Shown: piece after piece, positions 7,964 to 17,011 of the stretch | How positions within the stretch are numbered: position 1 is the stretch's first letter | Layout: every line of letters begins with the position of its first letter | Origin: Chitinophagaceae bacterium | GTDB lineage: Bacteria; Bacteroidota; Bacteroidia; Chitinophagales; Chitinophagaceae | NCBI GenBank assembly: GCA_019454915.1 | Contig: JACFNM010000036.1 | Location: 1-19,029, forward strand | Direction: 5' to 3' | Length of the DNA stretch: 19,029 nucleotides | Program-made: the position numbers and the translations under genes | Notes under the pieces: model-generated | The model's input: only the letters and a program-made list of their open reading frames with translations | Database searches by the model: none | What the model was told of the DNA's origin: nothing

Positions 7964-9163
7964 TTATTCTGTTGTTACTGTTTCTAAATTATTGCCTTCC
8001 ATTTTCTCCACATTCCTTGCCACGCTGAGGATGATACCGATAGCGAGGCAGGTAAACAAAAAACTGCTTCCTCCCATACTTACCAAAGGCAACGGCACTC
8101 CCGTTACGGGAAACAGGTTGACATTGACCGCCATATTCACCAACGCCTGAATGACCAGCGTAAAACTGAGTGCCAGGGAAAGGAAAGCACCAAAAGCAAA
8201 CGGACATTTCTTAAAAATCCGGATACTTCGGAAGAGGAAGAGCAGGTATAGAAACAATATTAGTATTCCACCTATTAATCCGTATTCCTCAATAATAATG
8301 GCGTATATAAAATCACTGTACGGATGAGGTAAAAAGTTTCTTTGTTCACTGTTCCCCGGGCCGAGCCCCAACCAACCTCCTTTGGCGATCGCAATTTTTG
8401 CCTGCTGTACCTGGTAAACGTTTTCTGTTTTATCGGCAAAGGCAAAATCCTGTATGCGTTTTACCCAGGTCGGAATACGGCCGGACTTCACGAGAAAGGG
8501 CAACTCCCGGGTTTGGGAATTCTCTTGGTCGTAGTAAATAAATGCAATAATAATCAAGGCGACAACGGGAATCATGGCAATGCCGATGGCGCCGCCAATA
8601 TGTTTTGTGCTGACTCTTCCGATAAACATCAGCAGGATACTGGTAGCACCGATTAGCAGGGCGGTAGAAAGATTTGCCGGTGCAATTAATCCGCAGATAA
8701 TAAGAACAGGAACGATTAACGGCAGGAATCCTTTTCTGAAGTTTTTAATGGTGTCCTGTGATCGGCTTAGCTGACGCGACAGGTACATAAAGAGAGCGAG
8801 CTTAGCCAGGTCGGAAGTCTGGAAAGTAAGATTGATAATGGGCAGTTTTATCCAGCGTGTGCCTTCATTGATTTCCGCCCCAAAGAGCCAGGTGTATATC
8901 AGAAGTGGGATAGAGATTAAGAACAGGATCAGTGATGCACGGGAATACAACGTGTAATTAATACGGTGTGCAAAGTAGATGATCATGAACCCGATAGCCG
9001 TGAAGGCAACCTGTTTGAAGAGATAGGATTCGGGGCTCCTGGAATACCGGTAGGCAAGCGTTCCCGTACTGCTATAGATAACCAGCAGGCTGAGCAGCGT
9101 AAGCAGCACTACGGCCACCCATATCACTTTATCTCCTCTTGTTTTATTGAATAATGCCTGCAT
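7964..9163 (-). CDS. ftsW: septal peptidoglycan polymerase FtsW (SEDS family)
   Basis: FtsW is a polytopic inner-membrane glycosyltransferase that polymerises lipid II at the septum together with FtsI. About ten membrane segments are visible, the first at about 13-31. GTRWIKLP (101-108), followed by the FQTSDLAKLALF segment (114-125), matches the SEDS GARRWI...FQPSE region, with T and D replacing P and E. GWLGLGPGNSEQ (263-274) with LPHPYSDFIYA (278-288) is the conserved extracellular loop. D284 aligns with the catalytic aspartate of HTDF in E. coli FtsW, although the histidine two residues before it is replaced by tyrosine. FtsW is preferred over RodA because of its place in the dcw cluster. 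Starts at ATG 9161-9163. The 106-bp gap from murD shows no convincing promoter or hairpin. Confidence 0.96.
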   Translation of the reverse strand: MQALFNKTRGDKVIWVAVVLLTLLSLLVIYSSTGTLAYRYSRSPESYLFKQVAFTAIGFMIIYFAHRINYTLYSRASLILFLISIPLLIYTWLFGAEINEGTRWIKLPIINLTFQTSDLAKLALFMYLSRQLSRSQDTIKNFRKGFLPLIVPVLIICGLIAPANLSTALLIGATSILLMFIGRVSTKHIGGAIGIAMIPVVALIIIAFIYYDQENSQTRELPFLVKSGRIPTWVKRIQDFAFADKTENVYQVQQAKIAIAKGGWLGLGPGNSEQRNFLPHPYSDFIYAIIIEEYGLIGGILILFLYLLFLFRSIRIFKKCPFAFGAFLSLALSFTLVIQALVNMAVNVNLFPVTGVPLPLVSMGGSSFLFTCLAIGIILSVARNVEKMEGNNLETVTTE

Positions 9164-9269
9164 CGCCCGGTATTGAATTGATGATTTGTATTGCTGTTTA
9201 TTCTTTTTCTATGAGTTGGGTTGTTTCGTTTTTAATTAATCCGAAGTTAAATCAGTTGATCCCTGACAC

Positions 9270-10610
9270 CTATAATTCCCTCACGGCTTCTTTAAATTGC
9301 TTTCCGCGGTCTTCATAATTTTTGAAGAGGTCAAAACTGGAACAGGCCGGGCTCAGTAATACCACATCGCCCTTGTCCGCCAGTTGAAATGCAGAATGAA
9401 CCGCGTCCCTGGCGCTTGTTGTATTGACCATCACTTCCACGTCTTTACCGAATGCTTCGTGGATCTTTCGGTTATCAAGGCCCATACAAACGATGGCTTT
9501 TACTTTTTCTCTCACGAGGCTGCGGATAAGGCTATAATCATTTCCCTTGTCCACGCCTCCTAAAATCAGTATGACGGGTTGTGTCATGCTTTCCAGCGCG
9601 AACCAGGTACTGTTGACGTTCGTAGCCTTGCTGTCGTTAATAAATTGAACGCCTCTCACGGATAGTACGTTTTCCATCCTGTGCTCCAGGCTTTCAAATG
9701 TTTTAACCGCTTCCCGTATCTTTTCTTTCCGGATTCCTATTGTCATACCCGCCAGACCGGCAGCCATGGTATTGTACTGATTGTGCTTCCCTTTTAAAGC
9801 AAAGTCAAGTACGTTCATTTCGAAAACCTCGTTTTCAAAATGCAGTGACATCTTATTTTCTCTGATAAATGCTCCTTTTGGTAGTTCGTAATGCATAGTA
9901 AATGGCAATGGGTTAGAAATTAATGGGTGCGTTTGAAGGTGTTTTGTGATTACAGGGTTATCGGCACAATAGATGAAATAGTCTTTGTGCGTTTGATTTT
10001 TTATAATATTGAATTTTGAATGGATATAACTTTCGAACTTGTAGTCATACCGGTCGAGGTGGTCTTCTGTGATGTTGGTTAATACCGCTACATCGGGATT
10101 GAATGCGTCTATATCATCCAACTGGAAGCTGCTCACTTCCACGATATACAATGGTTTGGGATCAAGAGCCACCTGCCTCGCGAATGAATAGCCGATATTT
10201 CCAACCACGGCAGCATCGGCGCCCCCGGTTTTGCATATATGTCCGGTTAGCGCCGTGGTGGTAGTCTTCCCGTTACTTCCGGTGATGGCAACTATTTTAC
10301 TTTCTTCTTTATAGCGGTAGGCTAATTCGATCTCGCTGATGATTTTTATTCCTTTGTTCCGGATTTCTTGTATCACGGGACTTTTTTCAGGGATACCCGG
10401 GCTTTTGATGATTTCGTCTGCGCTGAGTATTTTATCGTTCGTGTGTTTTTCTTCCTCAAAAGCAATATGATGTTGATGTAAATCGTTTTTGAATCGTTCG
10501 GGTATTATTCCTTTGTCGGATACAAACACGTCGAAGCCCTGCTTACGGCACAAGATAGCCGCGCCGGTACCGCTTTCTCCGCTTCCTAATATGACGACTC
10601 TTTTTGACAT
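9270..10610 (-). CDS. murD: UDP-N-acetylmuramoyl-L-alanine--D-glutamate ligase MurD
   Basis: MurD is the cytoplasmic ligase that adds D-glutamate, the second residue of the stem peptide. An N-terminal Rossmann-like UDP-binding domain with LGSGESGTG (8-16) and KSPGIP (69-74) comes first. The ATP P-loop GSNGKTTT follows (111-118). VSSFQLD (159-165), HLDRY (184-188) and the lysine at K199, which is expected to be carbamylated, belong to the central domain. GGVDKGNDY and SPACSSFDLFKNYEDRG are the C-terminal family signatures. The length (446) is normal. Starts at ATG 10608-10610, 60 bp after mraY, and ends with TAG at 9272-9270. The gap before it contains a short imperfect inverted repeat, GGGT/ACCC, too weak to call a regulatory site. 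Confidence 0.98.
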   Translation of the reverse strand: MSKRVVILGSGESGTGAAILCRKQGFDVFVSDKGIIPERFKNDLHQHHIAFEEEKHTNDKILSADEIIKSPGIPEKSPVIQEIRNKGIKIISEIELAYRYKEESKIVAITGSNGKTTTTALTGHICKTGGADAAVVGNIGYSFARQVALDPKPLYIVEVSSFQLDDIDAFNPDVAVLTNITEDHLDRYDYKFESYIHSKFNIIKNQTHKDYFIYCADNPVITKHLQTHPLISNPLPFTMHYELPKGAFIRENKMSLHFENEVFEMNVLDFALKGKHNQYNTMAAGLAGMTIGIRKEKIREAVKTFESLEHRMENVLSVRGVQFINDSKATNVNSTWFALESMTQPVILILGGVDKGNDYSLIRSLVREKVKAIVCMGLDNRKIHEAFGKDVEVMVNTTSARDAVHSAFQLADKGDVVLLSPACSSFDLFKNYEDRGKQFKEAVREL

Positions 10611-10670
10611 TCCCGTTAGTTAATCTGATGGGTGTTAAACCCTGCTATATTTGATTTTTTTCTTTGTCGT

Positions 10671-11990
10671 TTATCTTAATTTAAAAGTGACTAAGGCAAA
10701 CAAAACGCATAAAATAGTCACTATCCAGAACCGCACCGCGATTTTGCTTTCATGGTATCCCAGTTTCTGATAGTGATGATGCAAAGGACTCATCAGGAAT
10801 ATTCGTCTGCCTTCGCCGTATTTTCGTTTTGTATATTTGAAATAGCCCACCTGCAACATCACGCTGAGATTTTCCACCAGAAATACGCCGCAGAAAATGG
10901 GTATCAGCAATTCTTTCCGAACGATGATAGCGAGGGAAGCTATGATCCCTCCGAGTGCGAGACTTCCGGTATCTCCCATGAATACCTGAGCCGGGTATGC
11001 ATTGTACCATAAGAAGCCAATGCATCCACCCACGAAAGCCCCCACAAAAACCGATAGTTCGCCAAGATTGGGGATGTACATGATATTGAGATACTCGGAA
11101 ATGCGGGTGCTGCCGCTCACGTATATAAATACACCCAGACAGGCGCCGATGAGGGCGCTGACGCCCGCAGTGAGTCCATCCAGCCCATCAGTGATGTTGG
11201 CGCCGTTTGACACCGCCGTGATGATAAAGGTGACGGCGATGATATAAACCAGCCAGGTATATCTTGCCGCGCCATCGCTTATCCAGCTAATCAGCCGGCT
11301 GTAATTGAATTCATGACTTTTTACAAAAGGGATAGTGGTAATGGGCGTTTTAACCACTGCATACCGGTGAGTTTTCCCATCCATCACAACAATAGTATCT
11401 CCCACCTTTTTTTCTCCTTTTTTAAGGAATCCTGCGGTGATTGCTGAAGCTTCGGGCGCATAGTATTCGCGCCAAACTACCACTCTGTCATTGAAGTAAA
11501 GAGTTGCTCCGATAATGATTCCCAGTCCAACCTGCCCGATAATCTTGGCTTTCCCTGCCAATCCATCACTGTCTTTTTTCTTATAATGCTCTCCCTTTAA
11601 TTGGGCGGACTTTCGCGCTTTGAGTTTAAGATAGTCGTCTATGAATCCGATAAGCCCTAACCAAACCGTGCACAGGAGCATGAGGAGGATGTATATCTTA
11701 CTTAGGTCGGCAAATAGTAAAGTAGGGATAAGAATAGCGAGCAGTATGATGATGCCCCCCATGGTGGGCGTACCCTTTTTCTGTTGTTCTCCCTGCAAGC
11801 CCAGTTCCCGGACACTTTCGCCCACTTGTTTTTTCTGAAGAAACCGGATGATCCTTTTGCCGTATACCGTAGAAATGATAAGAGACAACAGCACTGCCAG
11901 CAACACCCTGAAAGTGATGTATTGCATTAATCCGCCTCCGGGAAACTTAATGCCGTCGGTCCTGAGCCATTCAAAAAGGTGATACAGCAT
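10671..11990 (-). CDS. mraY: phospho-N-acetylmuramoyl-pentapeptide transferase MraY, with enlarged periplasmic loop
   Basis: MraY is an integral membrane enzyme that transfers phospho-MurNAc-pentapeptide from UDP to undecaprenyl phosphate, making lipid I. Its motifs are intact: FIDDYLK (116-122) with the D118-D119 pair, NGANITDGLDGL (262-273), FMGDTGSLALGG (337-348) and the SPLHHH triad (401-406). The protein is 439 residues against about 360 in E. coli and Aquifex. The extra 75 or so residues lie between the fourth and fifth membrane segments, at about 168-243, which in the known MraY topology is the periplasmic beta-hairpin loop. An insertion at this place is, to my knowledge, usual in Bacteroidota. 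Starts at ATG 11988-11990, 66 bp after murE. Confidence 0.97.
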   Translation of the reverse strand: MLYHLFEWLRTDGIKFPGGGLMQYITFRVLLAVLLSLIISTVYGKRIIRFLQKKQVGESVRELGLQGEQQKKGTPTMGGIIILLAILIPTLLFADLSKIYILLMLLCTVWLGLIGFIDDYLKLKARKSAQLKGEHYKKKDSDGLAGKAKIIGQVGLGIIIGATLYFNDRVVVWREYYAPEASAITAGFLKKGEKKVGDTIVVMDGKTHRYAVVKTPITTIPFVKSHEFNYSRLISWISDGAARYTWLVYIIAVTFIITAVSNGANITDGLDGLTAGVSALIGACLGVFIYVSGSTRISEYLNIMYIPNLGELSVFVGAFVGGCIGFLWYNAYPAQVFMGDTGSLALGGIIASLAIIVRKELLIPIFCGVFLVENLSVMLQVGYFKYTKRKYGEGRRIFLMSPLHHHYQKLGYHESKIAVRFWIVTILCVLFALVTFKLR

Positions 11991-12056
11991 ACCTGGCTTC
12001 GTTTAAATTAGTTTTGCGTTTTATTTAGTTCCTGCTTCATAGGATCTCTCTTATTA

Positions 12057-13523
12057 TTATTTATCCAGCATCTCTACTATTTCTCTTAGTATCGCTTTAT
12101 CGTCAAAAGGGTGCCTGACGCCCTTAATTTCCTGGTATTTTTCATGTCCTTTTCCTGCGATAAGCACGATGTCCTCCTGGTTTGCCAGGCTTACCGCAGT
12201 CTTAATGGCTTCTTTGCGATCGGTAATGGACAAGTACTTTCGTTTAGCTGCGGCCGGTAGCCCAACCTCCATTTCCCGGATAATATCTTCCGGGTTTTCA
12301 CTGCGCGGGTTGTCTGAGGTGAGAATCACCCGATCGCTATGCGTGCAGGCCATTTCTGCCATCAGCGGCCGCTTTGTCCTGTCCCGGTCTCCACCGCAGC
12401 CTACTACCGTGATGATCTTCTCATGACCCTGTCTTAGCTTTTTGATAGTAGAAAGCACGTTTAGCAAGGCATCGGGGGTATGGGCATAATCCACAATGCC
12501 GATAATCCTTTCTTTGGGTGAAATGAAATAATCGAATCTGCCCTCAGCACCGGTGAGGCTGCTTAAGGTTTGTAATACCCGTTGTTTTTCCTCACCCAGG
12601 CAAACGGCCGCCCCATACACTGCCAACAGATTATAAGCGTTAAACTCCCCGATCAATCTGAAATGAACCTCCTGGTCATTGATGCTCATCTGAAGTCCCA
12701 ATATATTGTTATCCAGCACTTTCCCTTTGAAATCTGCCAGGGTTCGCAGGCTATAATAATATTTTTTTGCAGGGGTATTCTGTAGCATGATAATACCCCT
12801 TTTGTCATCCAGATTACTGATGGCGAAAGCATCTGCCGGGAGATTATCAAAGAAAGATTTTTTTACACGGATGTATTCGTCAAACGTCTTATGATAATCC
12901 AGGTGATCGTGGGTGATATTGCTAAATAATGCGCCGGTAAAATGAATTCCCGTAATCCGGTGTTGATGGATGGCATGGCTGCTACATTCCATAAATACAT
13001 GTGTACACCCCCCGTTTAGCATTTGATGCATGAGTGCATTTATGCTCGAAGCATCCGGCGTGGTGTGAGAGGCAGGGATGATGGTTTCCCCTATTTGATT
13101 CTGGACGGTAGATAATAATCCGCAACGGTATCCTAACTTACCGAAGAGTTTAAAAAGCAGCGTGGCAATAGTTGTTTTGCCATTGGTACCGGTTACGCCG
13201 ATTACCTTCATTTTGAAAGAAGGATTGCCGTAATAGTTATTGGCGATATAGCCAGCTGCCGCCGCACTGTTTTCCACCTGTATATAGGTGACGCCTTCAC
13301 TTCTTTGGGTGGGTAGGTTTTCTGCCACGATGGCTATAGCTCCCTTTTGGATAGCCTGGTTTATAAACAAATGCCCGTCGGATGTCTGCCCTTTGATGGC
13401 TATAAAGCAACCGTTAGCCGATATCTTTCTGGAATCTGTTTGTATATCAGATATCGTTAGGGCGGTGGAGCCGTACACTGCCCGGAGATTTACCTTATAT
13501 AGTATGTCTTGTAAAACGGCCAT
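12057..13523 (-). CDS. murE: UDP-MurNAc-tripeptide ligase MurE (meso-diaminopimelate-adding)
   Basis: MurE adds the third stem-peptide residue. The P-loop TGTNGKTT (111-118), HTTPD (153-157), the ECSSHAI substrate segment (179-185), THDHLDYH (204-211) and a lysine at 221 or 222 expected to be carbamylated are all present. The C-terminal domain carries DNPR (404-407), the motif that selects meso-diaminopimelate over L-lysine, so this wall should be of the A1-gamma type. The length of 488 is normal. Starts at ATG 13521-13523, 20 bp after ftsI. The gene ends in three in-frame TAA codons in a row (12059-12051), an efficient translation stop. No murF follows, unlike in proteobacterial clusters. 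Confidence 0.98.
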   Translation of the reverse strand: MAVLQDILYKVNLRAVYGSTALTISDIQTDSRKISANGCFIAIKGQTSDGHLFINQAIQKGAIAIVAENLPTQRSEGVTYIQVENSAAAAGYIANNYYGNPSFKMKVIGVTGTNGKTTIATLLFKLFGKLGYRCGLLSTVQNQIGETIIPASHTTPDASSINALMHQMLNGGCTHVFMECSSHAIHQHRITGIHFTGALFSNITHDHLDYHKTFDEYIRVKKSFFDNLPADAFAISNLDDKRGIIMLQNTPAKKYYYSLRTLADFKGKVLDNNILGLQMSINDQEVHFRLIGEFNAYNLLAVYGAAVCLGEEKQRVLQTLSSLTGAEGRFDYFISPKERIIGIVDYAHTPDALLNVLSTIKKLRQGHEKIITVVGCGGDRDRTKRPLMAEMACTHSDRVILTSDNPRSENPEDIIREMEVGLPAAAKRKYLSITDRKEAIKTAVSLANQEDIVLIAGKGHEKYQEIKGVRHPFDDKAILREIVEMLDK

Positions 13524-13543
13524 TGATATTTTAGCTCCTCTGT

Positions 13544-15679
13544 TTAGTTTTTATTTAGTTCCAAAGAAATTGTTTGTCCTTTTTTAAAAGTCATGCCTGC
13601 CGCTAATGACTGGTTAGCCACTTTACCCCTGCCTTTTACGGTTACCTTCATTTGCATACTCTCCAATAGATGAAGGGCATCCCTTAATCCCATTCCGGTA
13701 ACGTCCGGTACAGTGTGTTCGTTAATGCTCAAATTCGTTAACACAGCCTGATTATCCTGATAGTTCACCTTACCCCATTCTGCAGCGGTGGAGGAATCTT
13801 TCAGTGGTAGGCCCAGGGCGTGTAATACCTGTTTTAGTTCCTGCCGGCTTCCTGTCCAGGTGTCCCGGGAGGAAGCGGTGTTGGCGGCGTACAGGTATTC
13901 CGACGGGTTGGCCACCGGTTCGGCGTACAACCGGTCGGCTATTTCTTTAAAGACGGGCGCGGCAACGGCTCCGCCGAAATATTTTGCAGCATGAGGCTTG
14001 TTCTTTATAACGACGATGCAGGAATATTTTGGTCTCCCGGCAGGGAAATAGCCGACGAAAGAAGCCTGATACGCCCCGTCTGCATATTTGAATTTGCCGT
14101 CATTTACCCGCGTAGTACCTGTTTTCCCGGCGGCCAGATACAGGGCGTCACGAAATACAGACTTTGCAGTGCCCTGTGTGCAGACTGCTTCGAGGCATTC
14201 TTTTAATTGCTCCAGGGTTTCGTTTGAGCATATCTGTTTATTTAAGATAACGGGTTCAAATTCCCGGAGGATAGCGCCGTCTTTTTCTACACGGGTTACC
14301 AGATAAGGCTTCATCAGGCGGCCGTCATTGGCTACAGCATTATAAACCATCAGCAACTGAAGAGGACTCAGCATCACCTCGTATCCAAAGCCCATAGACG
14401 GTAATGTTTGCATGTGCCAGTTGGTGCGCGAAGGATGTTTGACTAATGGGCTGAATTCTTCATTGAGGTCAATACCCGAACGTTTGGTAAGGTGAAGGTC
14501 TTCGTAATGTTTGATAAATTGGGCAGGCTTTTTACTGTAGTATTGATAGGCGAGTTTGGCCATAGCTACATTACTGCTGTGTTCGAAAGCCTCCTTGATG
14601 GTTAGAACACTCTTCGGTGAACGCTCTGCGTCCCGGATATTTCGTCTGTTCAATACCCAGGTACCATTATTAATATTGATGGTGTCGGATATCGTCACAT
14701 ATTTATCTTCCAGGACGGATAGCAGCGTCACGAGTTTTATCGTAGAACCTGGTTCAGAAGTTTTGAGGGCGAAATTATCGGATTCAAAATAACTGCCGTC
14801 CGGCATCCTGCCCAGGTTGGCCATTGCTTTTATCTTGCCGGTGGCTACTTCCATGACTATAGCGCATCCTTCCAGCGCCTCATTGGCAACAACCATGTTC
14901 ATCAGGGCGGTTTGGGTAATATCCTGGATGTTGACGTCTAAAGTGGTGATAATATCTTTCCCGTTTACCGGTTCTATTTCGGAGCCTTCAACGGGAATGA
15001 AGGCTCCGCCGGAAATACGGCGAATCAGGCGTTTACCCGATATACCTCTTAGCAGGCTGTCATAAGTCTTTTCAAGCCCCACGTTTTGTGTTACAGTCTT
15101 CTGATCCTTATCCGTATAGCTTCTTGCTAATCCGATGGTGCGATTTGCAAGAAGTCCGAAAGGGGTAAGGCGCTTTTCCATATCTTCCATGATGAATCCG
15201 CTTCGGTTTCTGCCTTGTCTGACCAAAGGCAGTTGACGCAGCGCCTGGTATTGTTCAAAACTTATTTTACGTTTGAGCAGGAAATACCGATCTTTCTTCC
15301 TGTAGCCGGTTTCCAGTAATTGTTTGTATCCGGCAGCCGTTTTATCTCCAAAAAGCCTGGACAGTTCGATAGAAAGGGAATCAATATTTTCTTTAAATCT
15401 TTTTCCTTCTTGCTCCCGTAAACCATCGGCCATAAAATCTATACGGATATCAAAATACGGGATGGAGGTGCTTAACATACTTCCATCTTCACTGTAAATG
15501 GTACCCCTGTCTGCATCCATGCTCCGGTATTCCAGGTGCAGGCTGTCACTCAAACCTTTCCAGTGGTCGCCCTGTACCTGTTGTATATACACTGCCTTTC
15601 CTATTACCAGGAGACTAAGAGCCACTATCCCCAGGAAGCTGAGATACACACGCCATAATATGTCTTTTTTAATTTCCAA
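13544..15679 (-). CDS. ftsI: septal transpeptidase FtsI (class B penicillin-binding protein) with C-terminal PASTA domain
   Basis: FtsI (PBP3) crosslinks septal peptidoglycan in the periplasm and pairs with FtsW. One membrane anchor lies at about 11-30. A PBP dimerisation domain covers about 50-220, and the transpeptidase domain about 265-585. The active-site motifs are STIK (312-315, nucleophile S312), SSN (368-370) and KTG (519-521). A single PASTA domain closes the protein (about 655-709). The length (711) exceeds E. coli FtsI (588), which lacks PASTA. The start is a TTG at 15679-15677. No ATG or GTG lies between it and the upstream in-frame stop. It gives the opening MEIKKDILWR, and AGAGG-like purines (AAAGAGG) sit about 8 nt upstream. 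It lies 49 bp after the ftsL-like gene and 20 bp before murE. Confidence 0.96.
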   Translation of the reverse strand: MEIKKDILWRVYLSFLGIVALSLLVIGKAVYIQQVQGDHWKGLSDSLHLEYRSMDADRGTIYSEDGSMLSTSIPYFDIRIDFMADGLREQEGKRFKENIDSLSIELSRLFGDKTAAGYKQLLETGYRKKDRYFLLKRKISFEQYQALRQLPLVRQGRNRSGFIMEDMEKRLTPFGLLANRTIGLARSYTDKDQKTVTQNVGLEKTYDSLLRGISGKRLIRRISGGAFIPVEGSEIEPVNGKDIITTLDVNIQDITQTALMNMVVANEALEGCAIVMEVATGKIKAMANLGRMPDGSYFESDNFALKTSEPGSTIKLVTLLSVLEDKYVTISDTININNGTWVLNRRNIRDAERSPKSVLTIKEAFEHSSNVAMAKLAYQYYSKKPAQFIKHYEDLHLTKRSGIDLNEEFSPLVKHPSRTNWHMQTLPSMGFGYEVMLSPLQLLMVYNAVANDGRLMKPYLVTRVEKDGAILREFEPVILNKQICSNETLEQLKECLEAVCTQGTAKSVFRDALYLAAGKTGTTRVNDGKFKYADGAYQASFVGYFPAGRPKYSCIVVIKNKPHAAKYFGGAVAAPVFKEIADRLYAEPVANPSEYLYAANTASSRDTWTGSRQELKQVLHALGLPLKDSSTAAEWGKVNYQDNQAVLTNLSINEHTVPDVTGMGLRDALHLLESMQMKVTVKGRGKVANQSLAAGMTFKKGQTISLELNKN

Positions 15680-15728
15680 AATGTTGCCTCTTTCTGCTTG
15701 TAAAGCGACTACTTCCCTGCCGTATTGG

Positions 15729-16073
15729 TTATTTTTTCTTCCATATTATTTTGACCGGGGGTTCTTTCGATTCTTTCAGCCCTAATGGCTCTACCATTTT
15801 GACCAATTCACTCTGTTTACTTCGCAACATGAATTCTCCCCTCACCGTTTTATATTCGTATTGTAATTCCTTTAATTCTTTGGCGCTGCGGTTAATATCC
15901 TTGATGGTGTTCTCCGCGTAGTGCCCATTATATATGTATACCACTGCCAGTAAAGCAAGGAAGAGAATAAAATAGATGTGCTGAACTATCCATTGGTAGT
16001 TCAGCCATCTTTTTATTCTCCGTGAAAGCGGAATCGCTTCATCGGTTACTATGTTTTCTTCCTCTTCTGACAT
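15729..16073 (-). CDS. ftsL: FtsL-like division protein
   Basis: This is a small bitopic membrane protein of 114 residues. A charged cytoplasmic tail (1-28) precedes one membrane segment (about 30-50), followed by a periplasmic coiled-coil-like helix (about 52-98, with leucines and charged residues in heptad-like order: IKDINRSAKELKELQ). It ends in a basic tail, KIIWKKK. The position between rsmH and ftsI, the size and the topology fit FtsL, which with FtsB and FtsQ activates FtsWI. Sequence conservation in this family is low, so the name rests mainly on context. Starts at ATG 16071-16073, 18 bp after the rsmH stop codon. Confidence 0.85.
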   Translation of the reverse strand: MSEEEENIVTDEAIPLSRRIKRWLNYQWIVQHIYFILFLALLAVVYIYNGHYAENTIKDINRSAKELKELQYEYKTVRGEFMLRSKQSELVKMVEPLGLKESKEPPVKIIWKKK

Positions 16074-16091
16074 GGTCCTTTTACTTCTTAT

Positions 16092-17000
16092 TTATACTTT
16101 TTCTGCCACCCGAAGTTTAGCGCTCCTGCTTCTTGGATTCATTGCTATTTCTTCTTCGGACGGTACGATTGGTTTTTTGGTTATGATTCTGAAAGGGCTT
16201 TTAGCCTGCGTTCCGAACAGTGCATCGGTTTCTGTTTCATCAACATTTCCACTTCGAAAAAATCGTTTCACTATCCTGTCTTCAATACTGTGAAAAGTGA
16301 TGATGGCGATTCGTCCATCTTTCCTGAGGAGGGAAGGGCTTTGCTGTAGCATCTCCCGCAGCGCGTCCATTTCTTCATTTACCGTAATCCGCAAAGCCTG
16401 GAATACCTGGGCAAAGTATTTATTAGGATTACCTTTCACCACGCCTGCAACGGACTGCTTCAGATCGTTCACAGTATGGATTGATAGCTGCTGGCGATGC
16501 CGGACGATTGTTTGGGCAAGGGTTCTGGCATTGGTGACTTCGCCGTATTGCTCAAATAATTTGTGTAGTTCCTGTTCGGAGTAGTGGTTAATCACATCAG
16601 ACGCCGTGAGGGTTTGCCGCTGATCCATGCGCATATCCAGCTTCGATTCGTGAAAACGGGTTGAAAACCCCCTTTCTGCCTCATCAAACTGATAGCTGGA
16701 TACGCCCAGATCGGCGATTATGCCATCCACTTCGGCAATTTTATGAAGACGGAGGAATTTACTGAGATAGCGAAAATTTTGGGGGATAAATAAAATCCTT
16801 GGGTCTGCGGGTAAATTGAGGCTTGCGTCTTTGTCCTGGTCAAATGCAACCAAGGTACCTCCCGGGTCCATTTTTTCAAGAATCGCCCTGCTGTGACCTC
16901 CTCCTCCAAAAGTGCAGTCCACGTATACCCCTGAAGGATTAATCCGCAGTTGCTCAATCAGTTCTTTCTTCAAAACCGGTATGTGGTACGCCTCATTCAT
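16092..17000 (-). CDS. rsmH: 16S rRNA (cytosine-1402-N4)-methyltransferase RsmH (MraW)
   Basis: RsmH uses S-adenosylmethionine to methylate N4 of C1402 in the decoding centre of 16S rRNA. The SAM-binding motif DCTFGGGGHS (28-37) is followed by FDQD (53-56), DLGVSS (97-102), FDEAERGFS (105-113) and DMRMD (122-126). The C-terminal signatures FHSIEDR (236-242) and NPRSRSAKLR (288-297) are also present. The length of 302 is normal. Starts at ATG 16998-17000. The gene follows mraZ after 82 bp that hold a strong hairpin ending 11 nt before its start codon, which may affect its translation. It stands at its usual second place in the dcw order. Confidence 0.98.
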   Translation of the reverse strand: MNEAYHIPVLKKELIEQLRINPSGVYVDCTFGGGGHSRAILEKMDPGGTLVAFDQDKDASLNLPADPRILFIPQNFRYLSKFLRLHKIAEVDGIIADLGVSSYQFDEAERGFSTRFHESKLDMRMDQRQTLTASDVINHYSEQELHKLFEQYGEVTNARTLAQTIVRHRQQLSIHTVNDLKQSVAGVVKGNPNKYFAQVFQALRITVNEEMDALREMLQQSPSLLRKDGRIAIITFHSIEDRIVKRFFRSGNVDETETDALFGTQAKSPFRIITKKPIVPSEEEIAMNPRSRSAKLRVAEKV

Positions 17001-17011
17001 AATGTTAAGTC

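Noticed and set aside
10630..10642. GGGT/ACCC inverted repeat in the mraY-murD gap
   Set aside because: Only four base pairs and no T-run; too weak to call a terminator or operator.
10750..11025. 91-codon minus-strand frame within mraY, and a long + strand frame opposite it
   Set aside because: Both lie wholly in intact mraY, have shadow-like composition, and have no upstream site or conserved motif.
12485..12495. TAATCCACA, a near DnaA box, inside murE
   Set aside because: One mismatch and within conserved coding sequence; such near-matches are expected several times in this length.
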